This document shows, piece by piece, positions 24,901 to 34,728 of a stretch of DNA of 64,000 nucleotides. Both the position numbers and the translations under genes were made by a program. Origin of the DNA: Sipunculus nudus (Eukaryota; Annelida; Sipuncula; Golfingiida; Sipunculidae); assembly GCA_026874595.1 (NCBI GenBank), contig CM049311.1, forward strand, positions 33,809,676 through 33,873,675. The letters are read 5' to 3'. Every line of letters starts with the position of its first letter. Position 1 is the first letter of the stretch. The notes under the pieces were generated by a model that was not told the DNA's origin, searched no databases, and saw nothing but the letters and a program-made list of their open reading frames with translations.

Positions 24901-27362
24901 CACAAAGGAATAATTATATGGGGCTATTCCTTTGTTCCCGTGTATGTTCTGCTACTCTCCTGGTGAACCCGTGTTTCTGAACCATGACAATGTTTTACAT
25001 GAAACGTGCACGTATAAACGAACGACAGATTTGTAGATTCTGGCGGGGGTTTCAAAGTCCCCAAGAGATTGAGGACCCTTTGAAGTGTGTGCGATCCCCC
25101 CCCCCCCCCCCCCGGGCTTCCTTTTGAAAAAAAAACTTTTTTCAAACAACCCATTATTCGGGCGAACTGTTAAAAACCATGGTTTACATGGAAAGATACT
25201 TCTGAATGTATAAAAATCAACATACCTGTAAACTTATAAAACGGTGATCGTGTAAAGAGTATAAGCTCTTTGTGTCCAGTCAACCGAAAAGTGCTCCCCA
25301 ATTAAGAGATTTATGTGGAGTTGTGTTCCGCGTTTGAATTTAAAATCTTTCTTCCTTTTGACAGAGTAAAATTCCTTAACAGGCGATATAATGGAAATGG
25401 GATTCAATGGGGATTACAGGTCCCCTCCTGAAAAAGCGTGACAGGCGAAAAATGCTTTGCTGAACATTTGTAGAGGGTTAGGGTAAATTTTAAGACATAT
25501 CAATAGTCCATTCCATTCTGGAGGTAATAAGTAACACCACAATATATATTTTCTTATATACCATTATGACGAAGGACCATTCCTTTTTCCCCGTGTGGAA
25601 GCCACCCAATCGTATTTATTTGTTCTGCCACTCGCAAGGTGAACTCGTGTTACTGAAGCATGACAGTGTTCACATATGAAACGCATACACGTGAACACAT
25701 GACTGATATTAAAGGAGATTCTGGTGGTAGTTTGTACGTCCTGACTACAGATTCTAGTTTTTTATCAATATAAAGATGTACTGGTGATATTTTTATCATG
25801 TTTTACCGTCCCTACAGACAACGGATCTTAAAAAATATATGTTTAATATATGTTATCAAAATAAAACTTGTCCTAGAAGAGCACAATACCGATACGTCTG
25901 CCGGAGAATCAAATCAGAACGGAAGCAGGTAAACCATGGTCTAGAAAAAACCCAACTCCGTATTAATTATATAGATGTCCTGGTGATATTTTTTTCATAT
26001 TTCACTGTCCCTACAGACAACGGATCTTAAATATATGTGAATCACCCCCCCCCCCCCCCCCCAAAAAAAAAAAAAAAACCCTGTGACCCTACCCGACCTA
26101 ACCTGAATGATGAATGATAATAATGTTGTGGGCCTCTTTTTGAAAAAAAAACCTTAATAAAACACATGACGTGGCCAAACTTTTGAAACCATCATGGAAG
26201 GATATTTTTGAATGTATAAAAAAATCAACATTCCTTTTACCCATATCAAATTTGTCAAACGGTGGTCCAATCACTGGACCTCAGTGCCCAGTGTTGACCA
26301 AACTGAAAAGCCCTCGCATTGAAAGCGGAGTCATGTGGTCTTTGGAAAAAAACTTTCTCCTTTTTTTAGAGAAAATTCCTTTAGAACCGTTACAATGGAT
26401 ATGGGGGATCAATAGGGATTATAGTGGACCCGCGTGACAGCGTTTGCCTTTTGGGTAGGACATGCGCTCTGGCCACGGACTTAACAGGCCAGTGAAAATC
26501 CCCGAGGCGCCTCCTAAAAAAGCGTCACAGGCAGGGAGGACCTTGCAGCACAAAAGAAATAGGGGCACCTTATGGGAAAATATTAAAATAATTGATAATT
26601 CAGCTTAATAGGGCATAATCCCGCAAAGTAAAACAAAATTGTCCTAGAAGAGCACACCACCAATACGACTGCCGAATTGGAAGAAGGGATCCTTTAAAAA
26701 TGGTCGTTGTTTTGAGGTGGTCGTTAAACTGAGGTGGTTGGTAGGCGAGGTTTTACTTTATTATAAATATATATAAATATATATATATATTTAATTATAC
26801 CCATATTTTCATTTATAATCCCTTCCTGATGTTCATATTGTATAGATAAGCTTTTTTATACAAACTCCAGATCAACTGGTAATAATTCATCCTTAAAATT
26901 AAAACGCTTCTGTCGCCGAAGACCATTGGCCAGCAAATGCATTATATGTGGGCCCAAAAGATCGCATTTTATGCCGACGGGGAACGCTTGATTAAACATT
27001 CCTGTTAAGTTAAAAAATTTCCTTTAAATGTAACCTGTTTATGTTATGTAATGAGATGAATATTCCCATTCCCGTACACTTCCGGAAGGCTTAATATAAC
27101 ATATTCGTATCGTTTGACCTCCTACATCCTCAATTAATCACCATTGTTAATCACCTAAATTAAGTCCCACTAATTATTCCTTCCAACAGCCATGGCATCC
27201 ATGTATAGCTGTTATAAAATTATCTCTGTCCCCAGGATAGGGGATGAAATTTTCATCAAAACTAAACAAAACATGAAAGAACATCAAAAAGAGTTCACAC
27301 CAGCATTTACCTGCACCGACAATGAAAACTGCAAGGAATAAACCCAGCTTCTTCAGGAACAT
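12239..27362 (-). CDS. Gene A: secreted C-type lectin-like protein with PAN/apple-like tail, 4 exons
   Basis: The coding sequence is complement(join(12239..12504, 17601..17836, 19595..19775, 27311..27362)), 735 nt including the stop, giving 244 residues. Residues 1-17 are a hydrophobic signal peptide (MFLKKLGLFLAVFIVGA). Residues 24-151 form one C-type lectin-like domain: C24 and C36 near the N-terminus, C53, a WIAL motif at 81-84 (the family's WIGL), QPN at 117-119 in the loop where EPN or QPD bind sugar in other lectins, C140, and C148 in NYICE. Residues 157-244 are a PAN/apple-like domain with C193, C197, C203 and C219. All introns are GT-AG and the phases are 1, 2, 1. N33 and N89 are possible glycosylation sites. 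Unlike genes B and C, the third CTLD cysteine is Y126, the calcium-site Trp is C135 and the Asp is G137. The likely role is extracellular ligand recognition, perhaps innate immunity; this is inferred from the family. Confidence 0.88.
12505..14059. other. Gene A intron 3, 3' portion
   Basis: Intronic DNA shared in part with 34730-35750 and 54955-55430. I see no gene in it. Confidence 0.5.
14060..15800. mobile_element. Helentron-like non-autonomous element with tandem core (gene A intron 3)
   Basis: It is present only in gene A; B (about 35745) and C (about 55430) show the uninterrupted site after CTACTCG and a run of T. Perfect 13-bp inverted repeats GCTCAGCTGACTG lie at 14061-14073 and 15766-15778. 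The core holds five tandem units starting near 14140, 14478, 14817, 15068 and 15351; the first two are 338-339 bp and later ones are shortened by deletion. The 3' end has a 14-bp palindrome (TGACCCATGGGTCA, 15783-15796) followed by CTAG. The ends abut T on both sides. Subterminal inverted repeats, a terminal palindrome, a tandem core and T-T insertion resemble Helentron derivatives (HINE) and the bivalve 'pearl' elements; the assignment is inferred. Confidence 0.6.
16964..17201 (+). repeat. Inverted-ended dispersed repeat in gene A intron 3
   Basis: A block of about 240 bp is bounded by CCTCCGCCAAGG (16964-16975) and its exact complement CCTTGGCGGAGG (17190-17201). Inside are ACTCAAAAAGTTATTAACGG, CAGTAAAGCTCGGCAATGAT and a GATCTGGATCACCATCTTG palindrome region. 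Genes B and C carry the same element at the same intron position. Confidence 0.65.
17455..17560 (-). repeat. tRNA-head-like SINE relic beside exon 3
   Basis: On the minus strand a B-box-like GGGGGTTCCGATCCTAGCGA is followed by ACACTTGAGCC and GACTTAAGCCCAG. Genes B (38140-38235) and C (57095-57190) keep it at the same place, so the insertion predates the duplications. Confidence 0.4.
17601..17836 (-). CDS. Gene A exon 3 (C-terminal half of CTLD)
   Basis: The acceptor is CTTTTTTTCAG and the donor GTGAGT; the exon is 236 nt, 6 nt shorter than in genes B and C because two codons after ESYF are missing. It carries WIAL, NWLSGQPNE and NYICE. This exon holds the three gene-A-specific losses: Cys to Tyr at 126, Trp to Cys at 135 and Asp to Gly at 137. 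Confidence 0.9.
17915..17998. repeat. GC-rich block in gene A intron 2
   Basis: About 85 bp rich in GCCGCC motifs (GCGCCGCCGCCAGCCGAG) stands out in AT-rich intron DNA. It recurs at 38585-38662 in gene B and 57548-57636 in gene C. Confidence 0.6.
18849..18918. repeat. TA and TG microsatellites
   Basis: (TA)n runs into (TG)n. The TG part gives a spurious Cys-Val open frame. Confidence 0.9.
19017..19358 (-). mobile_element. MITE copy 1 with TAA target duplication (gene A intron 2)
   Basis: The 342-bp element is flanked by TAA at 19014-19016 and 19359-19361. Its ends are inverted repeats that begin GGCCAAAATA and GGCTAAAAAA and share GTATGGTTCTCAGGCAC with one mismatch. Gene C has the empty site near 59800 (CCATAACACCTCATC). 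Duplication of TAA or TTA is typical of PIF/Harbinger-type elements. A run of 14 G (19293-19306) is inside. It is inverted relative to the copy at 62303. Confidence 0.8.
19595..19775 (-). CDS. Gene A exon 2 (N-terminal half of CTLD)
   Basis: The acceptor TTTGTTTCAG is followed by a 181-nt exon that ends in phase 2 at donor GTGAAT. It encodes residues 18-77, with the CPST start of the lectin fold, the NGTC sequon and the ARLVQVDS helix-strand segment. Both paralogues have exactly the same exon length. Confidence 0.9.
20136..20936 (+). repeat. 5' LTR of the gag-only element
   Basis: It starts TGTTACAG and ends TTCCGTAACA, about 801 bp, with shared words CCAGCGGACACAGAAG, GTGACAGTGGTGGTATC and CACGCATACGTGATC also present in the LTRs at 43047-43466 and 58636-59532. 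A sequence resembling a tRNA-Pro primer site follows (20943 on), much decayed. Confidence 0.72.
21105..22159 (+). pseudogene. gag pseudogene (Gypsy type)
   Basis: Translated pieces in order: DPDQLEQLTKEQLLRFGQHL, a charged coiled-coil-like segment (ERLEGKRLEKAIELKRLELE), then a SCAN/gag-like domain with YFLHFEKAAENLKWPKENW, YELVPVAYRQKFRNWKK, FDRWCSS and LLEEFKSC, and a basic tail with CQDCRQGEW. The frame shifts near 21120, 21330 and 21545, and a TAG interrupts at 21878. The family packages retrotransposon RNA in virus-like particles; this copy is broken. Confidence 0.75.
22055..22696 (+). repeat. Array of about 100-bp units derived from the end of gag
   Basis: Units begin with ATAGCAGCTATT near 22055, 22156, 22256, 22357, 22457 and 22538, spacing 100-101 bp except the fifth (81). 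Each contains CTGCCGCCAGGGGGAGTGGA and CATGAATCGCAC. A detached partial unit lies at 22672-22696. The first unit is the coding tail of gag. Confidence 0.88.
22697..23607 (+). repeat. Array of about 77-bp units with GGGTTACCCTAA motif
   Basis: Around twelve units carry GACGGGTTACCCTAAC, CGGACATGAAA and GTGTTTGTCACTATTAATAT. The last three (from 23401, 23478 and 23555) are almost identical, while those at the left are diverged. The array ends directly at the 3' LTR remnant. Confidence 0.88.
24920..26640. repeat. Diverged direct duplication of about 1 kb in gene A intron 1
   Basis: Words around 25000-25450 recur around 25650-26450: GGTGAACCCGTG/GGTGAACTCGTG, GAATGTATAAAAATCAACAT, ATAATGGAAATGGGATTCAA/ACAATGGATATGGGGGATCAA, and ATTGTCCTAGAAGAGCACA (25872, 26639). 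Each half has a run of 18 C (25096-25113 and 26045-26062); the second is followed by 16 A. No gene is seen. Confidence 0.6.
26790..27310. other. Conserved 5' part of intron 1 (gene A)
   Basis: It matches 43470-43911 plus 49542-49630 in gene B and 62631-63138 in gene C. Non-coding; this is the most conserved intronic stretch outside the exon borders. Confidence 0.55.
27311..27362 (-). CDS. Gene A exon 1 (signal peptide)
   Basis: The ATG lies at 27362-27360, preceded by AAA, an acceptable Kozak context. The 52-nt coding part encodes the hydrophobic leader and ends in phase 1 at a G followed by donor GTAAAT. The same start and donor positions are kept in genes B and C. Confidence 0.85.
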
Positions 27363-27460
27363 TTTTGTCCTTGTGATGGCTCATGCCAGCCTTCTTCTCC
27401 AGAGCTATACTGTGTGTATAATAATCAATGTTTATTGGCTACCAACGTGGAAACCATGCA
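27363..27460 (-). promoter_or_regulatory. Gene A promoter-proximal block and 5' leader
   Basis: This block is strongly conserved upstream of all three start codons. On the minus strand it holds a CCAAT box (GCCAATAAA, complement of 27434-27438) and a TATA-like TTATACACA (complement of 27414-27422), about 55 bp before the ATG. Compared with B and C, gene A lacks about 14 bp of the leader between the TATA-like motif and the ATG. The start of transcription is inferred, not seen. Confidence 0.45.
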
Positions 27461-28019
27461 TACATTTTGTCCCTCAATCCTTTATTGACATCCAGCGCTT
27501 AACGTATTGTTCTTTGGGTCATGTCAATAAGAAAAAAATCTTATTAACTTTCTTGATTATTATTAACAATTTTATTCTACGTTTCAATTTTGAGAAAGGT
27601 GTTGGTTGTTGTACTGGAATGGAGTTGATAAACTTATCTATACGTACCGATTTTGCGATTAAAAATGTTAATACGTTTTAATGAATATTTAAAAAAATAA
27701 AACTGAAGTTTTATTTTTCCTTCATCCGACTTATTTCATGCAGCACAATGCACGCAATTCCCACAAGTCCAATCGATATTCATCATGCCGGACGTAACTG
27801 GCAGGCTGCAATATTTTCCATCTGGAGAGCGGGCGGGCGCATAATCCGCTGATATAAGTGGTTCATACTGTAAACAACCTTATATTTGAATGATATCTTT
27901 GTGTATTTGTGTATGATGAACATTGGTTATCCTAATATAGGGCTTGAAAAGCGGTGCCCTACAGTGATCGGGTTGTCAGTCTGTTCGTCTTCCGTCATGA
28001 CGTCCGTCCGTCACTGGTG

Positions 28020-28625
28020 CTTCCTTTCGCGCGTTATCTCAAATAGATTTCAATGATCTTCCTCAAATTCACAGGGATCATTAAAGCCCATCAGGGATGC
28101 AGACCTAGCGAATAACAGACCTGTCTGATTAGCAATATGGCCACCAGAGTACAATCAGTGATTTTCTTTTGCGCGCAATAGCTCAAACAGAATAACCTTG
28201 ATTTTTCTCAGATTCACAGGGATGATTAGTGCATATATATGAGGGCTAAAGTCCTATAATATTAAAAACACGCTGGATATTTAGCGCACAATTGTTACTT
28301 TTCTTTCGAGCGCATTATCTCAAATAGGATACTCTTGATCTTTCTCAAATTCATATAAGGGTGATTGCATGGTGCTGGTGAGGGCGCCAGACCTACTGAA
28401 TAATAGATCTGTCCGAATTCAAATATGGACCCAGGAGCACAATATATTTTTTCGCGCGCAATATCTCAAAGAGAATTAATTCACAAGGATCAGTTATGCC
28501 TGTGAAGACTCCGACCTTATCAAATTGCAGACCAATCCGAAATCTAATATGGTTAATCGAGCATAGTCGGTGATTTTCTTTCGCGTGCAATATCCTGTTA
28601 AACCCATTATGGCTGCCAGGTAAGT
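28020..28625. repeat. Minisatellite upstream of gene A, about 141-bp period
   Basis: Units start with TTCGCGCGCAATATCTCAAA-like words near 28025, 28166, 28305, 28450 and 28580 and share TGATCTTTCTCAAATTCACA and ACAGACCTGTCCGAT. A GTCCGTCCGTC leader precedes them. The gene B counterpart (50410-50765) has fewer units. Confidence 0.75.
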
Positions 28626-28939
28626 ATATTAAAAACCTAACGATATAACCTTTTAGATAATGTCATGATTTTTTTAACCATAGGTCCCTTTTTGATTATT
28701 TGTGGTGATATATTTCAGACCAATCTGGCATCCAATATGACCATAGACCTGCACCAGGTCGAGGAATAAATTAGTTAACAATTTGTTTTTCATTTTATTT
28801 ATCACGTTCATTAACGTTCAGTGATCATTTTATACTTCAGGTATTGTTTTTTCTGTGGGGTGCAAATTGTTTACTTTCCGTCTCCAGGAGGCCCCACTTT
28901 CACTGGGGGTAAGGACTTTATGAGAATCCCGGTTAATTC

Positions 28940-31412
28940 TGTAGCACGTATTTTTACGTCCGGTTGCAGAGCTCTGCCGCTCACACTTAGGGACTGTCGT
29001 GTTCTGTTAGAACGTGTTTTAAATGATTGATTGTTGAAAGAATGACGAGGCTGGTCTTTGCTTGGCGCACTTTACTCAGTTCACTTGCTTAACACTAGGT
29101 GCCGTAAAACGGTCATGATGCCGTATATCTGACATGTCGTAAAATTACAAATCATACATAAACTTGTATATGACAGGGACGACCACTCGCTCTACGTCAC
29201 CGCACATGACACTCATCAACCAATCATTTTCACAGGCGGGAATCCCACCATCCTTGAAACTTGTAGTAATCATATTCACAGGCGGGAATCACACCAGCAT
29301 TGAATCCTGACGTAAACTCAGCACAATCATAAAGTATCATATCATTTGTAACATACAGTCATTCACATATTTCAATGTTTTTTTTTCCTTGAACTCCACA
29401 GCAGAATAAATATATACAGTGCCAGTAATACGGTATTTACATATAAACATCAAAAGTACATTACTATTACTGTGATGTATATTTCCCTGTCTGAAGTATC
29501 TGTAACAGGGAATCACATTTTGCACCTCGTTTAGTGAGACAGTTCGCAATCTGATAATCTCCAGGGATCCAAATGAGATTCCTTACATCCCTCTCGAAGA
29601 TCTGTTTCAAACTGCCCATGTCTATTCGGAGCCTACGATCATCAACCAATCTGGTACTCTTAATAAAGTCCACCAAGCTTCTATTGTCCACATAAACGTC
29701 TATGGGAAGTAAAAATAATGGATACAGTTCTCTTATAATTGTACGAATGTAAAGAGTTTCTTCAACTGCTTCCTGTAAAGCAAGAGTCTCCGCCGCTAAG
29801 GTCGATTTCACGACCCTTTTGATCTTGTTGGCTCGCCAAGAGAGGGGACAAACATTTCCAAACTCATCAGCTAACAGAACAATGATTCCACTGGTGCTAC
29901 TAATTCCATCAGACAAATTCCCAAAAGCAGCATACACTGATATGTATGTTACCAGTCAGCTTGGGGAAAATATTACTGAATCATATTCTCTAAGACCCAG
30001 AAATATTTTCTTTGCACTGTTTAAGGTTTTAACATCCGTTTGCTTGAGATTTGTGCTGCGGTCAATCAATTCATAAAATTTATCTGGTCTTGAACCCTGA
30101 GCCTCCCAATTCAAGCGTCCAACAATTGCTCTATATTCTTTTTGTTCCATATCACTGAGCTCTCGTTTTTGATTCCCAGGTTTAACGATGATGTCTGACA
30201 TAGTTTTGTTTACATAACTATTCATGCTCACTGTGATCCCTTGTACATCCTGTGACACTTCAAATCCTACGTACTGAAAATAACCCTTTTCTGTCTTACC
30301 AGCAATAAAGCGTTCTTAGAGTGGTTTTATCACATATTGATCAAATTCAGAGTCGCCACAATGCAAAAAATCGTCAATGTGGCTGACCAGTACTCCACAC
30401 AAAACACCTCTTCTAATAAAATAAAAGAGAGATGGATCGACAGAGGATACTTTACACTGTAAGTCATGAAGTTTTTGACGTAGAGATAAATAAAACTGAC
30501 GCGCTCCATCATGGAGCCCATACAGACATTTCTTTAATTTCCATAATGCACCCGGTGGCGCTTCAGCTTCATTAGGGGGCTTTAAATACACATCACGATC
30601 CAATTCTTTTCCTTGTAGAAATGCAGATTTGATATCAGTTGACACTATTGTCCAATTGGTTCTAGCTGCAGCTACGAAAACACACCTAAAAGCTGTCTTG
30701 GCCACTGGGGAATCAGCAGGTATATACTGTTGTTCTTGGAAACCTCGGGCAACTATCCCTGCCTTGTTACCGTTCCCTTTATATGTAATGACCCATCTAG
30801 TGTAAATACATCGCTGCCCTTCGTCAGGTACTTCCTCATAGACCCCAAACATGGTTAACTTTTTTAATTCATCTTTCTTTGCTTCCATACATTCAGGGGT
30901 ATTATGCAATTCACGTTGAAAATCACTCATGAATATGTAATAGGGGACATTTGACTCTGCGCAGTAAACTTGCCATCCATGTTCTTTGTTTAGAAGTCTG
31001 AGTGACCGACGTGGAACATCAACTGAAGCATTACTCACATTATCTTGTTGCGTATAATCAACTTTGTCATTACAGTATTCATGATTGCCAGTTCCGACTG
31101 GTTGACCTATCGTATCCTGACACTCTGGAGAAGCTACCTGGTCAGAAGCAGGTGTCAAATTAGTTCCATTCTCAACTCCAGTATCGTCAGTTTCCATACA
31201 AGTGTCTTTGGATGTAATGGACATTTGGTTAGATCCTACACATTCTGCACCAGATTTGACACAATTTACATTATTCACTTCCCTTTTCATGCTTTCCCAT
31301 GAATCAGGATAGGAGTTAAGAAAATGACGATAACTACCACAGCCCTTGCAAAGTAATGGCTTACCATCGAGTCCCAATGGATTCATGGGGCGTTCTCCAG
31401 CAGTTCTATCAT
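28940..31412 (-). mobile_element. Copia (GalEa-like) retrotransposon copy upstream of gene A
   Basis: Segment B reads straight through from about 51100 to 51270, so roughly 2.47 kb has been added in A. The coding part fills 29467-31416. The remaining 28940-29466 may hold the 3' LTR, including two TTCACAGGCGGGAATC repeats 46 bp apart. I see no 5' LTR, so the copy looks truncated. Confidence 0.6.
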
Positions 31413-31416
31413 CCAC
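29467..31416 (-). pseudogene. Copia polyprotein fragment: zinc knuckle, reverse transcriptase, RNase H
   Basis: One frame runs from 31416 to 29467 with only two stops, TAA near 30316 and TGA near 29956. Near the start is a CKGCGSYRHF knuckle-like motif. The reverse transcriptase follows with IVARGFQEQ, STDIKSAFLQGKELDRDVYL, LWKLKKCLYGL and SHIDDFLHCG, the family's catalytic Asp pair. RNase H comes next with STLAAETLALQEA, DVYVDNRSLVD, WIPGDYQIANCLTKRG. No protease or integrase motif (HHCC, DDE) appears between knuckle and RT, so an internal deletion is likely. The enzyme would copy element RNA to DNA in the cytoplasm. Confidence 0.82.
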
Positions 31417-32740
31417 GGATGTGTAATATTTTTAGCAACTAGCAGTCGCGGACCCCCCCCCCCCCCAATTGAGAAACTTCACAGTTCAAAACATATTAAA
31501 TGCTCTTGTCACTCAGATAAGGTGTTTCTGAGGGAATTGGACAAGTATCACCCAATATCAGGACGATGAGGCAAAAAAAAAATAATTAATTAAAGGAATG
31601 TTTCTCAGGCACCGCCCGCGTCAGTTATAACCTCCCGCATAAAAAAAATATTTTGATGATCATCTTTAAAGAAGATAAAATAATACAATTTTGATCAGAT
31701 ATCCTTTGTTATGTAGTGCTTTGCCTGTGTATCAAACAAATCTGTTATTTTCATGCTTTACCCTGATCATATGACATTTTCATCGAAACATTTACAAAAA
31801 AAGGTCAAATAAAATGTTGCCCGCCCGCACAAGTTTATTAAACAAGTGCCTGAGAACCATACCTTTTTTTAACTTTGGCCTTACAGTTTTATTTTTTCTA
31901 GTAGTCTACAACAAGCCCATGTGTGTTCAAAAAACACTCATAATGACATACCAGAAGCCTCGTGCATAAAGTAACACTGTGTCAGAGGTGTTTCGCAGTT
32001 GCTATCAAAAGAATGTTTGAATTGCATAAATATAAGCCATGGTAATTACTTAAGACATCTATTTTGACTTAAACTGACAATATTTTAATTTTTCCCTTAG
32101 AATTGAAATAAAATATGACAGAGACATGTCTTTTTTGGTAGTTAACTCCCTTTGATTAAGATATCCATTGCCATGGCAACACAATCTCCATACTCTTTTT
32201 GTGAACCATCTTGTCATCACTTTGGCATGCAGAAATCACCTCTATTACCGTCATATAATAATGATTAAATTTTAAAATCAGCAACCTGTATATAAATATT
32301 CATGAATATTTTTCATTCTCCATTAAAGCCCCAAGGCGTTATCAGAAATTTGAGGAAAAAACAAGCACCATCCTAAAAGTGATGGCTTTTACAGAAATCA
32401 AGGTCACTGTTTTTCGAACTCGTCCGAGAATTCCGGTTAAAACAATTGGTATATCAAATTTGAGGGATAAATATTCAGTACTTCAAAGAATATGGGGGTT
32501 AAATTAATCCTTGCATTCAGCCAATTTGACCTTTTTGAAGTTATCCAAGAAAAGCCCAGGTTGATACAACTTATGTGTCAAACTGAGAGAACATATATAC
32601 AATATTTCAAAGGTTATGACGTTTACAAGAACCACTAAAGATTATGAGGTATGATTCGACTTATATGACCTTGAAGATCACGGTCTAATCCTAGGTTTGA
32701 CAAAGGGGATTCAGGTCAAGGGCATTGGATGAACCCGTCA
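31414..32740. other. A/B intergenic DNA
   Basis: Apart from the MITE at 31571-31880, this matches 51275-52232. No gene is seen; a run of 14 C lies at 31453-31466. Confidence 0.5.
31571..31880 (+). mobile_element. MITE copy 2 (A/B intergenic)
   Basis: About 310 bp, ending TTTGGCC then TTA. It has the same TCTCAGGCACCGCCCGC end and interior CTGTTATTTTCATGCTTT as copy 3. The 5' terminus has decayed. Segment B has the empty site near 51395. Confidence 0.72.
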
Positions 32741-33979
32741 GAGGACTTTCTGGAAATTATTAAATTGTATTTGTGTTTCGAATTTTAGTAAAAGATATCT
32801 TAAGCTTCAAAATGTTATCGTGTTCACACGATATACTGCGGACGATGACGACAGACGACGATAGACAAATAGAGACATTTCCAGTTGCCGTGTGAGTGAC
32901 TGAATAGTGTTTAATAAATTTTAAATTCGTTAATTATTAAATACAAGCACAATGACAAATGATACACATTCAAACAAATTTATTAAACGAATCAGTCAAT
33001 AGAATTTTACATACACATTAGGTGAACTTTCGTACATTTCATGCGAATCTTCAGTCCTTTTTCATGTGAAGATTTAAGTAAGGAATGCTTTTGTATAAGA
33101 ACCCCTTGTTGTACTTTATGTGCAATTGAATGTATTTTTTTCTTACTTCCTGTAAATATTTCCTTTGAATTCAGAGACTTTCACTTATTAATTTCTCCAA
33201 TGGGGCAATAATTGAAAAAAAAATCTGTAAGCTTATAATTATTACAAGGATAATATCTGTTACAATTACTGTGATTGTGTTTTCTTGAAAAAAAAATATG
33301 TAAAGGTATCTTCGAGATCAACACCCAGGCATCCTGATTATCAAATGAACGAAACGAGGCTGTTTACACGTGTTATATGAATATTCGGTCTACTCTGGTT
33401 TGCCCTTGTTTACTTTATTATAAGCTTATATATAAGTCGCTTCTACATGTGTAAAAAAAATTAAAAGAATATTCTGCCCCGTTAACAGATCAGAGAGAGC
33501 GTACAAAATGGTACTGAAAGGCATTTTCGATTACTCGAGTATTCTATTATGAGAATTTTATACCGGTTTCTCGAGTTCGATATCAGGCTTGCATTTTGAA
33601 CGTTTATGCGGTCATTTATGTCATTATTAATCATGCTTGAAAAACAGAATGTGTTTGTTTCTCACCAACGTAAATAATCGGTGTTCTACCACAATTAAGT
33701 CTCAAAGCATTTCCTTAAATGCATTACAAGACGTAATAAGTGTACAATACTAAAGAAGAGATCCTGTTTTATGATATTCCTAAACTTTAGATAACGAGTA
33801 CTCCTAGTCCAAGTCAAGTAATACCTATCGAATCCACGGTTTTCTGTCAGTTTCAGCCATGTGACACGCATATATGACAACATTCTTTGTAATCAACGCG
33901 GATCCTTGAGGATAAGAGAAGGTAGTTGTATTCATTCAAATTATCTAGATTCACATGCACTAATAAGCGTCCATTTTCA

Positions 33980-34340
33980 GTAAACCATTCTGCTGAGAGT
34001 TTGCTCGAGAAAATGTGAGGGCAATTATTTATCGTCTTTCGATCATGGTACGGGATTTAGTCTGTACATGAAACCAATAATCCACAGGGAATGTGTTCGA
34101 ATTTACAATTTAGCTTTTAAAGTATTCACAAACACGTAAAAGTATCAATTGTCAGTGAAACCACTCGGCTGAGAGTTTGCACGAGAAAATTTGCTTGCAA
34201 ATGGTAATCGTCTTTCGATCATTGCACTCAAATAAATCTGTAAAAGTTGATGGAAACAGAACGCTTTACCACACACACAAAATAAACAATGATTCATAGG
34301 GAATGTGCATGAATTTACACTATAGCCATTCCTGTTGTGT
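33980..34340. repeat. Local duplication in the 3' flank of gene B
   Basis: The block with GAGAGTTTGCTCGAGAAAAT, CGTCTTTCGATCAT and AGGGAATGTG occurs twice (33990-34105 and 34165-34325), against once in A (11920-12060) and once in C (54390-54540). Confidence 0.6.
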
Positions 34341-34462
34341 TCAAAATGAAAGCAATGTACACTGCATGGTCAAAATGGATAGTTTTCTATTAATGGTGAT
34401 ACGCCTCCCCTAATGACAACCTCGTTGCCAAACTCGTGTTAAGGTCACAGCCTCGTCTGTGA

Positions 34463-34728
34463 TCACAGCCTCGTTTCTGTTACCCACATTTCTGTTGAGA
34501 TTTTAGGACCTGTGGCTCCCCGTATGTAGTAGACCAGACGACATGACTTGTCCGTGGAGCCAGGCGGGGTATAAAGGTAGTAGCCTTTACAGGTGACGAC
34601 CTGGAGACAGAGTAACGGACACTCTAGGTCGTCCGTTACCGGGATCTCATCCATCAAATTGTCCGTGTCCGTCATTAGATTCTTGTCCAATAATCCAAAA
34701 TAGGCCTGTCTGATGTCGGCCGGGGAAC
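34463..34728 (-). CDS. Gene B exon 4 (PAN/apple-like domain and stop)
   Basis: The acceptor GGTCACAG opens a 266-nt terminal exon. It begins GSPADIRQ and ends WVTETRL, with cysteines in ECPLLC, VTCKG and SCRL. The stop TGA is at 34465-34463. Confidence 0.88.

Larger units (their letters stand above)
6500..32739. repeat. Duplicated segment A
   Basis: This is the first of three paralogous segments. It starts in the 3' flank of gene A, where the words GAACTCACTGGAAATAAC match 32740 and 52232, and runs through the gene and its 5' flank. Homology covers introns and flanks as well as exons, interrupted by private insertions. The length is about 26 kb. Confidence 0.7.

Noticed and set aside
27322-27681. 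Plus-strand open frame of 119 codons over exon 1 of gene A
   Set aside because: It overlaps the signal-peptide exon and promoter block on the opposite strand, and its frame is not kept at genes B and C.
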